Notes: generated by a model from the sequence alone, not told the origin. A stretch of 64,000 nucleotides of DNA from Mesodorylaimus sp. YZB2_4 (GCA_030248295.1 JASANH010000770.1:434001-498000); one strand, 5' to 3'; shown: positions 34,297 to 47,435, counted from the first letter of the stretch. Numbers and translations: made by a program.

Positions 34297-37200
34297 TCAA
34301 AGCGCCTTGGGCATAAAATATAGCCAATATACCAAATTAAAAAGAATAAAGCCAAATGGGAATAAGAATTGGCTAAGTGCATCCACCCTTTCACCATCCC
34401 ACTGACTAAATGCGCATTTCATTATATATTGACAGCATCGAGTTTTCAAAGATGCAGAGCCCAGTGTATCTTTATCAAAATAATGCATTGGTAAGGAACT
34501 ACCAAAAAAGAATTTCTCATCCGTTTCCGGCTTACAAAACTGATTTTGGTGTTTCTCTGTTTCTCCCTCCGACATTGCCTGAACAGCGTCCAGCATGGTT
34601 TCCCTTTCAATTGCTCTTGTCTCGTTCACAATGATCTCAGATTCGTCATTATTCATAATTCTCGACGTTGGCAGAATTCCATTGACAGTGCCGTAGGCTG
34701 ATCGATGCTTGGCCGCTGATCGTCGCTTGGAGACTAGCAAAGAACATTCTGGATTGTGCCTGTGCCTTGCATAGGTACCCAGTTCGATATCGATTTCTCC
34801 TCTCAGACTCATACTGGTCTGTCGTGATTTCGAACGGCACGAGCATTTCTGGGATGATTGACTGCGGCTAAAATTTTCGCCGTTTTCTCCTTCTTTTTTC
34901 GCTCTCTTAGCCACAAGTTTGTCCATGTGGTTAACGACAGCTAGCTCTATTAGAGACATGAAAATGAACCCAACGCAAGCGAACATCCAAATGTCGATGG
35001 CTTTGACGTAGCTAAAAAGAGCGAAAATGAGGGTTGGAGATCTAGTGTTTAATATTATCTGCAAGTGGGCGTCTTGGTCCGTAGCGGGGGAGTGAGCGTG
35101 GGAACTCCCGCATCACGCACACCCAGAGTACGACATAGTAAATCATCGCTCCCGACCTACGTAGTCCATCGCTGTAACAGCACACTGACAGATGAGGGCT
35201 TGGTGCAGAGGACTAATTGTTAGTCAAATCTCTACCGTACAGCAGCAGTCCGCACATGCAAATAGTTTCCAGCAATGGGGCTCTGTATTTCTGATCGTGA
35301 GAAGCATACATGACGCTGCACGGTTGATGCAGATTGCGCACAGATTTTGTGTCCCGGACTGGAGAGCAAATCCTTGCCCAAAGCCTCGACCAACCCAGCT
35401 AAACATTGTTGTGACTTGGAAATTGGAGAATCGCGGGCGACAGAGACCCACCCCCTGTTCGAAGTTAGATACTTACTGTATTTTTAAAGCGTTTTAGGAT
35501 GAAATACCCATAAATTTGCAGCCCCAGGGATAGTTACTTCTGATGAAGGGATCTCAAAGCAGTACCAAAGCGACGACAAAGAATATTAATCATTTACCTG
35601 ACTTTTGGCAAGCTTTTTGACATATTTCCGAACTGAAATGTCAAAGCCATCAAAGCACTGACACCCAGAGATGTTCTGGCCGGCAGTGATCGTCGATCCA
35701 GCCAAAATGAAATAAATGCGATGAAAACGCTAGCATATGTCGGCAAATACATTTGCAAGATATAGAATCCATAAGATCGCGCAAAGTGAAACGTCAGCGA
35801 CAGTTGCTCCCACATGCCCGCAGCGTAGTCAAACTGACTTTTATCCCAAATTATGTTGGTCAAAGTGAAATCAGGTAAGCGTTTATCAACGATCAGTACG
35901 ACGGGGCTCCATGATCGCCAGTGCAAACGTACTTTGGCCGCATTGAATGAATAACTTTCCAATACTAAATCGCACCGCTGCTTATCCATGGGGAACAGAG
36001 ATAGGTCCATTGTGCAGGGTACGCGAACTCGCACTCGGTAGTTGACCTGTTCGAAAATACATAAAAACGCTGTCAGTACCGCTAGTTCATCGCAGAATGG
36101 GCACTTCTTTATGATCAGACATTATCAAAAGTCATAATACTGAGAGGAAATTTCCAAAGCAAGGAGAAGACCAATAAATTACTCAAATTAGACATCATGC
36201 AATAAATTTCGACTTATCGTCTTATCGTAAAACATCATCAGGAACTGGTAAAACACATCGTAAGGCGAGAAACGCATAAATGAGGGAGCTATAAGGAAAC
36301 GGGCAGTTGGTAACAAGGCGCTGTTGTATCATTGTGCGGGGTAAACTGTCTAGGAAACACATTTGAAGGCGTTATTTTTTTGCAGGAATATTGAGTATGG
36401 ATAATTATGCGGGTCTATTTGAGGAAACTGTAAATGCAATGCGCATAACGTTTAATAACAGTACCAATGTACTCGTAAGCCACTTTCAAAATGCTCACTT
36501 GCACTTCGGGGTTCAGATTTGGGGGCACGAGCCGCCCCGTAAGTGAGGGAGATTTCAACGCACTTTAAATGTTCCGGTCCCAGAATGTCAAAATCAGTAT
36601 ATTACAATAGAATTACAAAACAAGTCTAAAGCGTACACTACATCCTTGCATAAAAGAACCTATTAAATTAGGCTAGACTTGTTTGTGGCCCCTACTAATT
36701 AGCATTGATTTCCCCATGACCTTTTATTGGGGAAGAGGAACCGAACGTTGCAAAAATTCAGAAATATTTTGCGGTACACGATTACTTTTAAATAAGCTTT
36801 TCCAAATTCAGCCGGAAAATGCAAGGCTCATAACCCGATAGGCTGTTATTTGAGAAATTTATGGCTGGACTCAAAAGACGCCAGCCGGATCTCGCAACTG
36901 CGGCACGCACTTCGACAGACGCAACGAATACATCTGGTCAACGAGCGGAAATTGTCTTTTTTCAATTTTCTAAACGGTTTTTTTTTAAGACCAAACTGGG
37001 GAAGACGCCTTCCCCCCCTTCCCCAAAAAAAGCAAAGGCACACACTAGTGTACAAAAATTATGCTTTAAGGCGCTTGTCCGACTTCCGCGAGTGGTCAGA
37101 CAAATGATGAGGGGGACACAATCCGAAAACCTGCCCTAGCTAATTTTAGTGTTGTCCTAAAAACCTACTGAGCAGATGCGCCAGCCCCAGCCAAGCCCTT

Positions 37201-38321
37201 TGTATTAAATGCTAGAAGTTACCCTCAGAAACATAGCACTAGCACACACTAGTGATCGATTCCGAAAGGCTATGTTCGAGACTGTTGCAGGGGTGCATCT
37301 TTCACTCAGTCGCTGTTAGAAAAGGCGCAATCGCAGTTTTATCAAATTTGTGACACTACAAGTACAGTACAAAATTGAAATCAGCGTTGCTTCATGATTT
37401 TTTATGTCAGAACTACAAGAACACATCTCGACACTTACCCACACTGTGCCGTTGGGAAATATCAGAAAAAATATATTCGGCGTGGGAGAACTGTGCACTT
37501 CTGTACTTTTGCTGAAAAAGTCAAATCAATGTTGTTATGTGAAAAACGGCATCAGTTTATTACTTGAATTAGACGTTTCCTGTTGCGGGCTACAGTTTTT
37601 GTAGCATTCATAAATTCTAAAGGTTGGATCGCGCCTGGACTTCACGCCAACCCGAACTGCTCCATATTCTGTACATAACCAAGACACTCTACTGCGCGCG
37701 CCTCCTGCACAGCTAACATAAGAAAGCGGGGCCTGTTATCACAAGTAACCATCTATGTGACCACTTGACGCAGCCTAGCAGGACCATTCTTCACGACCTG
37801 CTTGGAGGTGATCGATAGTCTCTGATACACATTTCTGCTTACCTGTTTACAAAACACACATTGGGCGTCCATATTCGATCTACCATGCCATGACTCATCG
37901 TCAAATTGTGCAAGCACTTGGTCAAGTGATCAAATCTCAAGCCACGATCATACCACAACTGAGAAAACAGGATGTCAGCCGTCATGCCCGACGAGATCTC
38001 AGAAATATCAGACAACGCTTGAACAACGATTTCCATTTCAACATCCACCCCTCCGGCAGGCACCATGTGCTTATCGTACCTCTTCATGATATGCTCAAAT
38101 ACATATTGCGACAATGTCTCATTCTCCTCAGCCCCCGCACAATCGTCGAATCCGAACCGACTGAAGTTACTAATCGCCAAGGCATTCGCAATGCTTTTAT
38201 TATCATGGCTTGTGGTTTTGTATTGAAAATACCCTTGATCAGTTATCGATCGGTCAGGCATGACGTTGGCCAGCGTAGGATACCAAGCTGAACGTAGCAA
38301 TAATAGGAATGACACGTACAT
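34297..38321 (-). CDS. Cys-loop ligand-gated anion channel subunit (ACC/LGC type)
   Basis: Four exons, 38321-37843, 37511-37439, 36046-35598 and 35011-34297, join with consistent phases to give 571 residues. A signal peptide begins MYVSFLLLL; an upstream in-frame Met exists at 38429. The extracellular domain contains WYDRGLRF, RIWTPNVCFVN and FPNGTVWVNYR. The Cys loop is C195-C209 (CTMDLSLFPMDKQRC). TM1 is about 277-300. TM2 follows PAR at 307-309, the signature of anion selectivity, with TSLGVSALMALTFQFGN. TM3 is about 338-360, then a long basic/Ser-rich intracellular loop, then TM4 ending WLYFMPKAL. The TM2-TM3 sequence resembles nematode acetylcholine-gated chloride channels and related LGC subunits; the ligand is inferred, not shown. 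The extracellular part after the Cys loop has no second Cys pair. It likely acts at inhibitory synapses as a pentamer. Confidence 0.9.
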
Positions 38322-38429
38322 GATGCTGGGTGTGTGCTGTAGGTTGGAAAGGAGGAAGAAAAAGTTCGCTGGTAGCTGCATTGGACCGCCTACGCGGTGA
38401 CAGCCTGTGCTAACCTGGTCCAGCACCAT

Positions 38430-40900
38430 TTCGAGTAGCCGCAGTTAATCAAATATTAACCACCATCGGGTCACAGTGTCGCCCAGCACGATAGTAATGC
38501 TTGATTCAATTTTGTCATAGTGCAATAAACGTGATTAGGCTGCCACGTACGTGCCGTTGGGCAGGAGCGGAGAGGAAATGCTTGAATAGACCGGTTATTT
38601 CGTTATTCACCTCCGCGAAATATGGCTCTACTATTAATGGAATCGTTTGAATAAACGATCAAAGAGATAAAGTTCAGAGTGCAGACGTGAGGAAAAAACT
38701 CTTTTAAATACTGCATTTGTCGATTTTCCCACACAAAACTAAGTGGCGCGATTTTGAAACCCGTTGCTTTTTAAACGTAGAATTGATAATAAGGGAAGAT
38801 CGTGCGATAGCTAGAATGCCAGAGCAGGAACCAAACGATCTGAAGTACAAAGAAGATTTCGTGAAAAATGAAGCAAGGTTTCTAGCACTGAGAATCATGG
38901 GAGCAATATCAGATATAAGCTGCCCATGATCAAATGGAGGAAAATGTATTGTACTTTACATGTAATATTGAAAACGGGACGAAAAATCGCCCCTTTCGAA
39001 TAAGCACGACCACTGGTTCAGCTAGTGAGATTGTTTTCCTCTGTTTCTTTTCAGAGATATCGATTTTTTTATTGTTCTTTAGTGATATAGGCCAACTCTA
39101 ATCCCAAGGATTTATGAGGCCAATACAAAAAGGAGTTGTTCAGAATGGAATAAACTATCGAATGCTTTTAAAAAATTTCCGTTCAAGCTGAAACCTTTCA
39201 CGAGTTTATTGTCTATCAAAGCGAAAACTTAGAAGAAATTTCCTGACTAATAAATCAATCCAAGAAAATTTATCCTGGGCGGGGCATGATTTCTTCCTTT
39301 TACATTAGTCTGGCCGTCTCCAATACTGTACCTTCATGTGCCTCCCCTCCTGGCTTCTGTCAGCTGGTACTCATGAGGAATGATTAGCTCCTCCTACGAC
39401 CGTTGGCTCGGTGGAGCACCATGATGCCGTGTTTTTGTGTATACGTTCCAACGACGACGCTGCTGACGACAGTGCGCCTTTCACTGCGTCTGATAATCCA
39501 ACAGTCACCGCTGCAACAATTTGATGCATTGATTCTTGGGAAGGGGAAGCTTGATCTTTCATTTCCGACACTACGGTTTATCTTTGTTTTAGCTGAATCA
39601 GGAGCGTGCGGCTGATCCAGCCTCTTGTGACTGCGTCGTGCACTCTACACCTGAGCAACCTTCAGGGTGTCACATGACACGACACGACTAATTGACTGAC
39701 TTCTTGCTTATCTGTCTAAGCTCCTATCAAAGCGGCGACAGAAAAATTTCAAAAACCCAAGATACAATGATGCTACCCGTACGTTGGGTTTGTGCACTTA
39801 TAAGCTACGCGATTTCCAGAGAATCTTTCCTTCTTTTTCTTTTTTCTGGACGAAGAAGTATGATGAATGCCCTATCTGACCTTTTTTTTAATTTTATGTT
39901 ATTTTGTGTTAATTAAGTCTCTTTTACGCGCGGTATTATGATTAGCGGCCATATTGTCTATCGTGTTTTATTGGCGGTCTTTCGTCGCGTGACCGTTCTA
40001 CTGTATGGCAGTTGCAGCTAACTTGCTATGGTGCCTTTCTCAGTCTCACGTTTGTCTTCGGTCTTTTAGCAGTGAGTGGGACTCAAAAGGTTGCGACAGT
40101 ATCCTGCCCCGGAAGGAAAGCCTGACAACAGAAGACTAAAGCATTTTACCATCAATTATCGCCTAGTGTCATCCGGGCGATGTTGCTGGAACAGGATGAC
40201 CTCGTAAGGAGGTGCTCCGTGGAGAGTGGAGTGGAGCTGTTTACTGAGCCTCGCTTATTCTGTCATGGCTTGGTCGGCTACAGGAAAAAACGTGTCGGTA
40301 GTTTCTTGGTGGGACAAAGGCGGCGCAAGGCCCAAGCCACAAAAAAATTCAATCCATCAGGTCTGCTGAAAGCTTCCTTGCTGACCAGGGAGGAAGCACA
40401 ATGTGACCACAGGTACGGTCGTGATAAAACCAATTTTCATGCCTCAGTTATATTTCAGCTTGTTTGCTCGCCTAGTAAACCTATTGTGTTTAAGCTTTCG
40501 AAACTCGTGATTTCATGGATTCCTGTATTTGTGCGTGAACAAATACCGTAATTGTAAACTTACACTGGGAACAGAGTGCATAAATAGCAGCTGAAAGCCT
40601 AAATTTTTCGCTAACCTGTATCAGCGTTACCTGATATGGGTGGGCGCTGTATGCAGTTCCTCAACACATAAGCTGGTTCGCTAAAGAGCAGTGAATCTTA
40701 TCGTTCAGCAACGCACTGTCAGGATTATTTCGAAAAAAAACAGTCGAAAAAGACGCGATGAAATGGTTTCGAAAACTCGCGATGGGATGAATGAGGGTAT
40801 CCCAAAAAAGCCGGGAAATTAGTTGCATAAAAAAGGTAGCATTAAGGAATCAGCAGTTTATCTAAAAGATTATAATTATTTGTCTTTTCATATTGGGACC
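38430..40900. other. Intergenic; partial S3 SINE tail near 40.2 kb
   Basis: 40185-40330 carries ACAGGATGACCTCG, GGAGGTGCTCC and GCCTCGCTTATTCTGTCATG, the tail of family S3. Otherwise no gene is supported. Confidence 0.45.
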
Positions 40901-40901
40901 T

Positions 40902-41411
40902 TCAAGCAGGATCCGACAGCACTGCTATTTCGTCGGTGACTGGCTGTTGAGTCGTTTTCGATGCAGCCAACAGGGCACTCATGCCAGCTCTAACCGCCTT
41001 GGAAATATTTGATTTCAGCATAGCTACAGCTGGGTCTGTCGAATCCAGCACTGACGTTGTTTTCCTCTGTGCCACAGCCGGAGGTGATGGTGCCAAGAAA
41101 AGGTGCGGATGTGGGTCAGTAGTGATCACTGTTGCACTTCCATTTTGATCCAGCCGCGTCTCGACCACAGAAACCTTGACACGATCATTAGGTATGAGCA
41201 GGGATGGATCCATGGGTGCTTCTACGAAGACCTTTGGAATGGCCAGTTGCTCGATGGAATCGGATTTGTCCTTGACCGGAGTTTTATCGTTAGTTTCGTT
41301 GAATCCACCATTCAACGACATTAGCACGGTAGTTGTAGAATTGCTATTGCCTTGATTCTTACTCTGCAATGTGGCACCCACAGTAAATAAAATTGTCAAA
41401 TTGTACCACAT
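40902..41411 (-). CDS. Putative secreted Asn/Ser/Thr-rich protein
   Basis: An open frame of 169 residues starts at a Met followed by a short hydrophobic segment (WYNLTILFTVGATL) that could be a signal peptide. An in-frame Met further upstream at 41537 would add 42 residues and bury it. The mature region is rich in Ser/Thr/Asn with several N-glycosylation sequons (NST, NET, NGS, NIS), Pro-rich LFLAPSPPAVAQ, and a possible helix AVAMLKSNISKAVRAGM. There are no cysteines. It does not align with secreted family A. I recognise no family. Length, sequons and composition favour a real secreted protein, but there is no homologue or splice evidence. Confidence 0.5.
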   Translation of the reverse strand: MWYNLTILFTVGATLQSKNQGNSNSTTTVLMSLNGGFNETNDKTPVKDKSDSIEQLAIPKVFVEAPMDPSLLIPNDRVKVSVVETRLDQNGSATVITTDPHPHLFLAPSPPAVAQRKTTSVLDSTDPAVAMLKSNISKAVRAGMSALLAASKTTQQPVTDEIAVLSDPA

Positions 41412-41639
41412 TTCTTCAAAAAGTATAAGCTTCTTAGAAAATTTTACTTTCACCGCCTTCCACTTCTCAGCCAGAAGAACAACTGCCGCGGCTTCTTCTG
41501 ACACCCCTGGCCCTGGCATTAATATGTGTTCTAGCAATGTGAATACACACCAATTTCTCAGATTTAGGAGTCTCGCATTGTATTTGCAGACACGATTTGC
41601 TTATTCATGGTTGAGAATGCGGTAGAGATGCGTGAGACT

Positions 41640-42680
41640 CCTACAAAGACAAACAAGTGCGGCCAAGTGGCGCAAAGACTGCTTTGCTAGGCGGACCATG
41701 GGCATTGTTGACAATAGTTCACTGAAGCCATGAATGTTGTGTAGTGTTGGCAGAAGAGAAAATAAAAATAACAACTGGATAAAAAACTGATGGTCCAGAT
41801 GTTGGCCGCTTCTTTAGCAAGCTACTAAGTGCACATAAGAAAGTTTGTTTGCGAAAAAGATGCAACTTCTGTCAACATCTTCAATCAATAAATCTGCGTC
41901 CAGAATTAGAAATCTAAGCTGGCAAGTACGTCTTCAACATTCAGTCAGGTTACAAAAAATTGTATGATCAACAAAAAGTTACACAAATAGTGAAACTCAA
42001 AGGATGTAAAGCAAGTAGCGAGATTTTTGTGCGCACATTGTAAATCAATGAATGAAATCTATCAAAGCCACCACGCTCAAGCACTGTACTGGTTGATGCG
42101 GTCTGAACAACAGCACCCGCAAGGGACGTCCAAATCGCACCCAGCTGGGCAAATAAATGGGCACCAGCAAAGAATCGGCACCCAAATAGATTTTTTTGGT
42201 TCCCTGGTTATTTGATGCTGCGGAACTCGACATTGCAAAATGATTTCGTCCTCGTTGTTGAAAGTGACTCGAGAAGACTGCGTGTCACTGGCGCTGGCAG
42301 TGACGCCTAAAAAAGTGTGAATTTTGTTGTCAGCTTTATATGATCACATCATTTGAGCTGGGCATCCGCTATCTTGAAGCACTGTAAGGGGGGGGGGGGG
42401 AAACTTATTTCAGGGGTATAAATTTCGCGAGTTTTGAAGTTCTCGACGACATTTTGAAGTCGCGCTTCTATGGCAGGCTAAATACAGCTGCATATTTGCT
42501 GTCCTTACAGCATGCAGGCAAGCATGCAGGCAACAAAAAGCGATAAGGGATCACACGGCCGCGGTCAGTATGGGAGCTATTGTATGAACAAAAACGGACA
42601 CCGCTGGGGGGGGGGGGGGGGGGGGGGGCGGCAAGAAGAGGACTTCTGACAATAAGTTCGTGGTTGCAACTTTTCTGTGC
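41640..42680. other. Intergenic with poly-G runs
   Basis: 13 consecutive G at 42388-42400 and 23 consecutive G at 42606-42628. No gene is supported. Confidence 0.5.
42606..42628. repeat. 23-nt poly-G tract
   Basis: Uninterrupted G run, the longest homopolymer in the window. Comparable C runs occur at 47566-47582 (17) and 56918-56932 (15). Confidence 0.95.
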
Positions 42681-42681
42681 C

Positions 42682-42890
42682 CAGGTCGTGGCCTAGGCGA
42701 TTAAGGCGTCTGGCTCTCACGCTGGGTAAGTACTTACAGAGGAGGGTTCGACTCTCGCCTAGGTAAAAAAAGAAATGAATGTCAAATATGTGTTCCTTGC
42801 CCTTCGAGTGCGTTCTGCTGTGCTTGGCTATGAACAAAGTGTGGCATGTCATAATGATGACAGAGTACTCATGATAGCCTGATGTGTGAG
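42682..42890 (+). mobile_element. tRNA-derived SINE, family S2
   Basis: The head has GTCGTGGCCTAGGCGATTAAGG (box A region) and GGGTTCGACTCTCGC (box B). The body has ATATGTGTTCCTTGCCCTTC, GAGTGCG and GTGCTTGGCTATGAACAAAG. Closely matches 48880-49065. The core resembles that of family S1 (TGTCCCTTC, CTCGAGTGCGC). Confidence 0.85.
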
Positions 42891-42899
42891 GGTGCTCAT

Positions 42900-45470
42900 T
42901 TACTTCCACCAAGATGGGAGCAAGCCTTTGAGAGAATAACCCTTGGCAGCTGACTCTGGAGCACATTCTCGGCCTGTCCTACAGCACACAGGGCAGGGTG
43001 GCGAAGGTTAGCACAGTATTCTTAGCACATCGGCCCAGCCTGGGTACTCTGTCGCAGATATCCCGCGAAACGATTATTGTAGGGCTAGTTAAGCCAACCA
43101 GCGCATAAGACAGACAAAACCCAAGACATATCGGAGACTCCCTTGCCAATGCCTCACTCGATCTTAGGTCAAACCCATTGATATCGACTATCCCATCACT
43201 CCCCACTTTGAACGTAGCGTAGGCTTACCTTTCAGTTATTGAGTTCGCCTTCCAAAAATGTGAGCGTAATCCTCACTAATCTTACTGTATGCTTTTGCTG
43301 TTTTGGCAGCAAGAGATTTTCCCTTTCAAAATCAGGGGTTTTTTCAGGGGCGGTGGGGGTCTTTGGTTAAGATGCGCTTTCGTGGAGGGTCTCCTGAGCG
43401 GACAAAGGATGGATATGAGGACTTAAAAATATAGTCTGGACGGCCCTTAAGTGTTGTGATATGCCTGTCACAGCACTTGATTCTTCCTGAGAAGAAAGAA
43501 GAAAATTTGCCGATTTTGGACGTTTAATCTCGAACCGCGACCGACCCCGAAAAAAGGCTAAATTCGAGAAACCTCTAAAATATTTTCCTTGTGAATTTAT
43601 TCTCCCTTACGGTAGCTTTTACGACTGTGATAGCTACCGCAAGGGTGTGAACGTGCTAATCTGGCTCTGTTTCGCACGTTTTGATCGACACCTTTGGAGC
43701 AAGAGGGGTTACGAAGCTCTTGATGACAATAGGCAGGTGAACTTCGCAAGCGGTACTGCAGTGGTATCAGATATTTCAAAACAAAATAAAAATACCAAAA
43801 GAATAGACTTTTGGCATTTTTATTTTGCCGCAATTTGTCCCCTTTTTAAATTAAACGTTTTTTCAAGCCAGATTAAACACTAAAATATATAAAAGCGTTT
43901 CACAATTTGTGCGGCCAAAGGTTCTGTCGGAGAAAAAACAGTTTCATTGAGGAATATAAATTTCCCAAGTAAAATCATACTCAAGGTAAAAAAATGAAAT
44001 AGAATTTAATGCAACATCAAATTCTGATGGAGTGCATTGAAAAACTCTCAAAGAATTCGTGGCGCCAGGTGTCGCTCATTGTCTGACTAAGAATTTTAAG
44101 TTTAATAATCAAGTTTTCTATCTGCCAACATGGACTATCAACTAGTTCGTAGGGCTCAGGCAACTAATGAATTCGGCCTCTAATCCCTTATCCACAGTAT
44201 GCTTCGTGAGCTACGCACATCTGAAGCTTACTTTGCGGCTGATCCTGAATAGCCGTTTCCCTTCTCGATTCTCCATCAAAATCGGAATCAATGTCGCATC
44301 CACGATCCACTTTGTTGTCTTGCATCCCTAAACGCATACCCAGTGGCCACACTTTCCTGAACGTGGTTTACAGGTAGCTAAAAGCTAACACCAACAAGAA
44401 TATATTGGCTCAGCCAGCCACTCGACAAGGTCGCCTACATTTAACGCTTTGTCGCACATGACTAAAGCAGCACTCTAGTGTTAGCTGGCGTGAAGAATAG
44501 GTGCGCTGGCGTGTTTAGCAAACTTATGTGAGTAACCTTGGCTAATGCCGATGCTATTAGTGGAAACGCGCTGTAAAAGGCTTGAAACGTCATTTGATGC
44601 GATCACGCGGGGCTGGAAAGGAGGCCGACAAAACGCATGTGTAGAAAAGGTGCACCAAAAATTGTCATACCTGCGTAGTCAAAATGGTCCAATCGTTTGC
44701 ACACCATTGTTTCTTGTTGGAAAAATACAACCGACTCATCCAGATTACACTCGTGGCTATGAGAATTGCGATGCACACGTGCGTAGTCTGAAATGGTGCA
44801 AAAAGTTACGAGCTTGGAGCAAATCAGAGACCGTGCACGCGAGGGCGGGACAAGTCGAAGGATTTTATGGGCCCCACAGTCATGTGCACCCTTCGATCAG
44901 GTCTTTAGAAACTCGCTGTCATTTTCATGTTTGATCTTCAAACTATCACTCACCAAACTCACAATGAGTCGCTCACTCGATAATAAAAGGCTGCATTATA
45001 CATCCAGCTATTCTTGGTAGTGCCACCAGATATTTACTCTCCAAGGGAAGAATTCCTTTTCACATCATACCAAGCTTTCCTGGGGCCAAAAGATATGCTG
45101 TAGGCGTCCCGCACGAATACTCTTGCTCGAACATGGCGTTCAGCAAAGTGCATCACATCACTTTCACGCTGTTTGTAACCGCAACGAAATCAATCGGTGC
45201 CTGACATGTCTGACTGACCAGCAAAAAAGTATATTGCAAAAAATGACTCCTAGTTAAGAAGCTTTTGAAATAAAGGAGTAGGGGGGGGGAAGAAGGCAGA
45301 AAGCATTAACACAATAGAAAATTAGCCAGTTCATACTTGGCTTGCCAATGATAAACATCAGTTGAGAAAACATTTAGAGTACCCGGCACCACACTCCTTA
45401 ATCTCTACACATCAACGCTGACATAATCAAGAAGCAGGCGGCCCTGCTTGCTACAGTAGCTGAAACTACA
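42900..45470. other. Intergenic with nested hairpins near 43.6-43.8 kb
   Basis: 43605-43645 pairs CCCTTACGGTAGCT with AGCTACCGCAAGGG. 43783-43826 pairs AAAATAAAAATACCAAAAG with its complement around a 6-nt loop (one mismatch each). No gene is supported; the frame 44545-44934 has no resemblance or splice context. Confidence 0.45.
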
Positions 45471-45472
45471 GT

Positions 45473-45804
45473 TTACACACCTCTTGATGGAGTAATGCAT
45501 TTTACTTTATCTTGCTTCTTTCGCGTAGATATTCTACTATAGTCTTCCATATCAGCGTCACATTGGAAAACAAACTTCAGAAAGCAAAATGCCTCTTATC
45601 AGCAGGAAGTGGGAGATTTCCCTCGAGGTACGTAAATATAGGAGTGGGTCTGCCCTTATGTATCCCTTCACTAGTCCAGATGGATCATACCGTACCTTTT
45701 TTGATGTCATCCTCGCTGTCATCAAACGTGGCATGCGCAGTGTGAAAGCTTTCATCAGAATCCCTTCGTTCTCCACCAACAGCAGTTAGAAATGTTTCGT
45801 CCAT
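45473..45804 (-). CDS. Low-confidence two-exon small acidic protein
   Basis: Exon 45804-45691 encodes a 38-residue acidic stretch (starting MDETFLTAVGG, with SDESFHTAHATFDDSEDDI). It has a strong acceptor (ATTTTTTGGACTTTTAG) just upstream and a possible phase-0 donor GTATGA. A second exon 45574-45473 (DADMEDYSRISTRKKQDK) would finish a 71-residue product. The upstream acceptor suggests that 5' exons are missing from this model. No family is recognised. Confidence 0.22.
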
Positions 45805-47040
45805 AACTAAAAGTCCAAAAAATTACAATAAGGCCCATTTCTGCAGAGCACAATGAAAGCTGTGGGTTTCTCGAATTTGGATGATGGGAACAAAACTTCA
45901 AACCTGATATCAAGGCCCTATGAATCAAAATTTAAGGAAGGTGGGCTCCACTAAAAATCCTAACACCACACTACACGTACAGCGATAGTCAAAACATTCG
46001 AAAAGCTTGCAAAGCCTTGGCACCACGGAGTCAGCGCATCAGATATCAAAAGGGGTTATTGAAGTCCGCCTTGGGCAAAACAGCGAGCGATGTATGAAAA
46101 ACAACGGTTCTCATGTGCCATAGATTTCGAATGTGTAATACTGATAAAACAATAAGAAGATAAGCCGCAGCATTCCTACTTGCCGATTTTGGATGAGTGT
46201 GAGGTTACACAGTTTCAATTGATCCTGCAAGACCTACAGTAGGCATGTACAAAGTGATAAGATATGAAACTGCACAGTATGCATATTAAATGGGTCTGGG
46301 GGCAGCTGGTAAATAGGGCAAAGAGTGAGGTCAGAGGGGTAATAGCTGATATACATAGCTGGTCTCACAAGTTATGCAGGTTCTACTTCTTACAAAATTC
46401 CAAAAATTTTGTTGGATATTTCAAAACCCGAAAGGTGTTTTTGACTCGCTAGAAATAATCTAGCCTCACATTCCGGCCATTGGCCGCAGCTTGAGGCATG
46501 TTTGGGCAAATCTGTACCATTGAAAAGATAATGGCCCAAAAAATACAAGTTCCCGTTCATACTGTATCTTCAGAAAACTATCAAAAATCACTAACCTGCA
46601 ACCCCACCGTAAAAGAATCCAACAAAGTGCCTTCGCTTATAAACCCAGTTATCCATATTTGAAACTGTTCTCGTTCAATGCGCTACAAGACTACAAACTG
46701 CGCAATATATTGACGACTGGGTAAGCCCAGTTTGACTCTAGTCCAGTTAGTCCAAGGCAGCTGGGCTACGATTTAGACTGTGCAAAAACTAGTAGGCCGT
46801 TCAGATCTTGGCATAAACATTATGGCGCCTGTCGGTCCCCTGATACTTTGTTGTGATTACATGCTTGAATGCCATTCAGATTGTATAATCCACACGACGC
46901 GAATTTTTCAAATATTCTAGCTTTGGGGAAGGAGGATGAATATGAAACTCGAAAGCAGTCAACAGTTAAAGTCAGCAAACTCAAAGGCAGATTTTTGAAA
47001 TGAAACAGTTCTGCTGAGTGCGATGCCATTCTTCTGTAAC
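45805..47040. other. Intergenic, nothing supported
   Basis: No convincing coding, RNA or repeat signal apart from short A/T runs. Confidence 0.4.
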
Positions 47041-47045
47041 CAATG

Positions 47046-47435
47046 TAATAGGCATGGACTAGGCATGTGCTATGCCCTCTGGCCTATGTGTGCACTGGTT
47101 CAGGGAACCGGTCCGCCTCTCCTAAGTCAGGGCCAGCACGAGACCGAGAGCGAGGTCGAGGTCGAGTGACTGGTCTGATTGCAGGCATCGGTTGAGAACT
47201 AGTCTTGAGTGCCTGATCTGAACTTGCTCTGTGAGCACTACGGGCTCAGGTCCGTCAGAACCCCTTTGACGGCCGGCACGTGCGGCTGCTCCCCGAGTTG
47301 TGAGTCTACACGGCCTTATTGGTGTGGGGCAGTAAACGATATCAATAAGTGTCCGTGGACTGCGTGGGTTGGTTCCTGGCTTGAGCCATCCTCTGGTCAG
47401 CCCTAGTCTGTCCTTGGGCGAGCCAAGGATTTCAC
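47046..47435. repeat. Dispersed repeat D, copy 2
   Basis: Same-orientation copy of 3001-3388. It is followed directly by a decayed copy of repeat C (47443-47566) and a 17-nt C run. The minus-strand frame 47122-47484 is an artefact of this repeat. Confidence 0.85.

Noticed and set aside
39371..39571. Helical-looking 66-codon minus frame
   Set aside because: Lacks an ATG at its start and has no clear acceptor; could be chance.
44545..44934. 129-codon plus-strand frame
   Set aside because: No family resemblance, signal peptide, splice context or paralogue.
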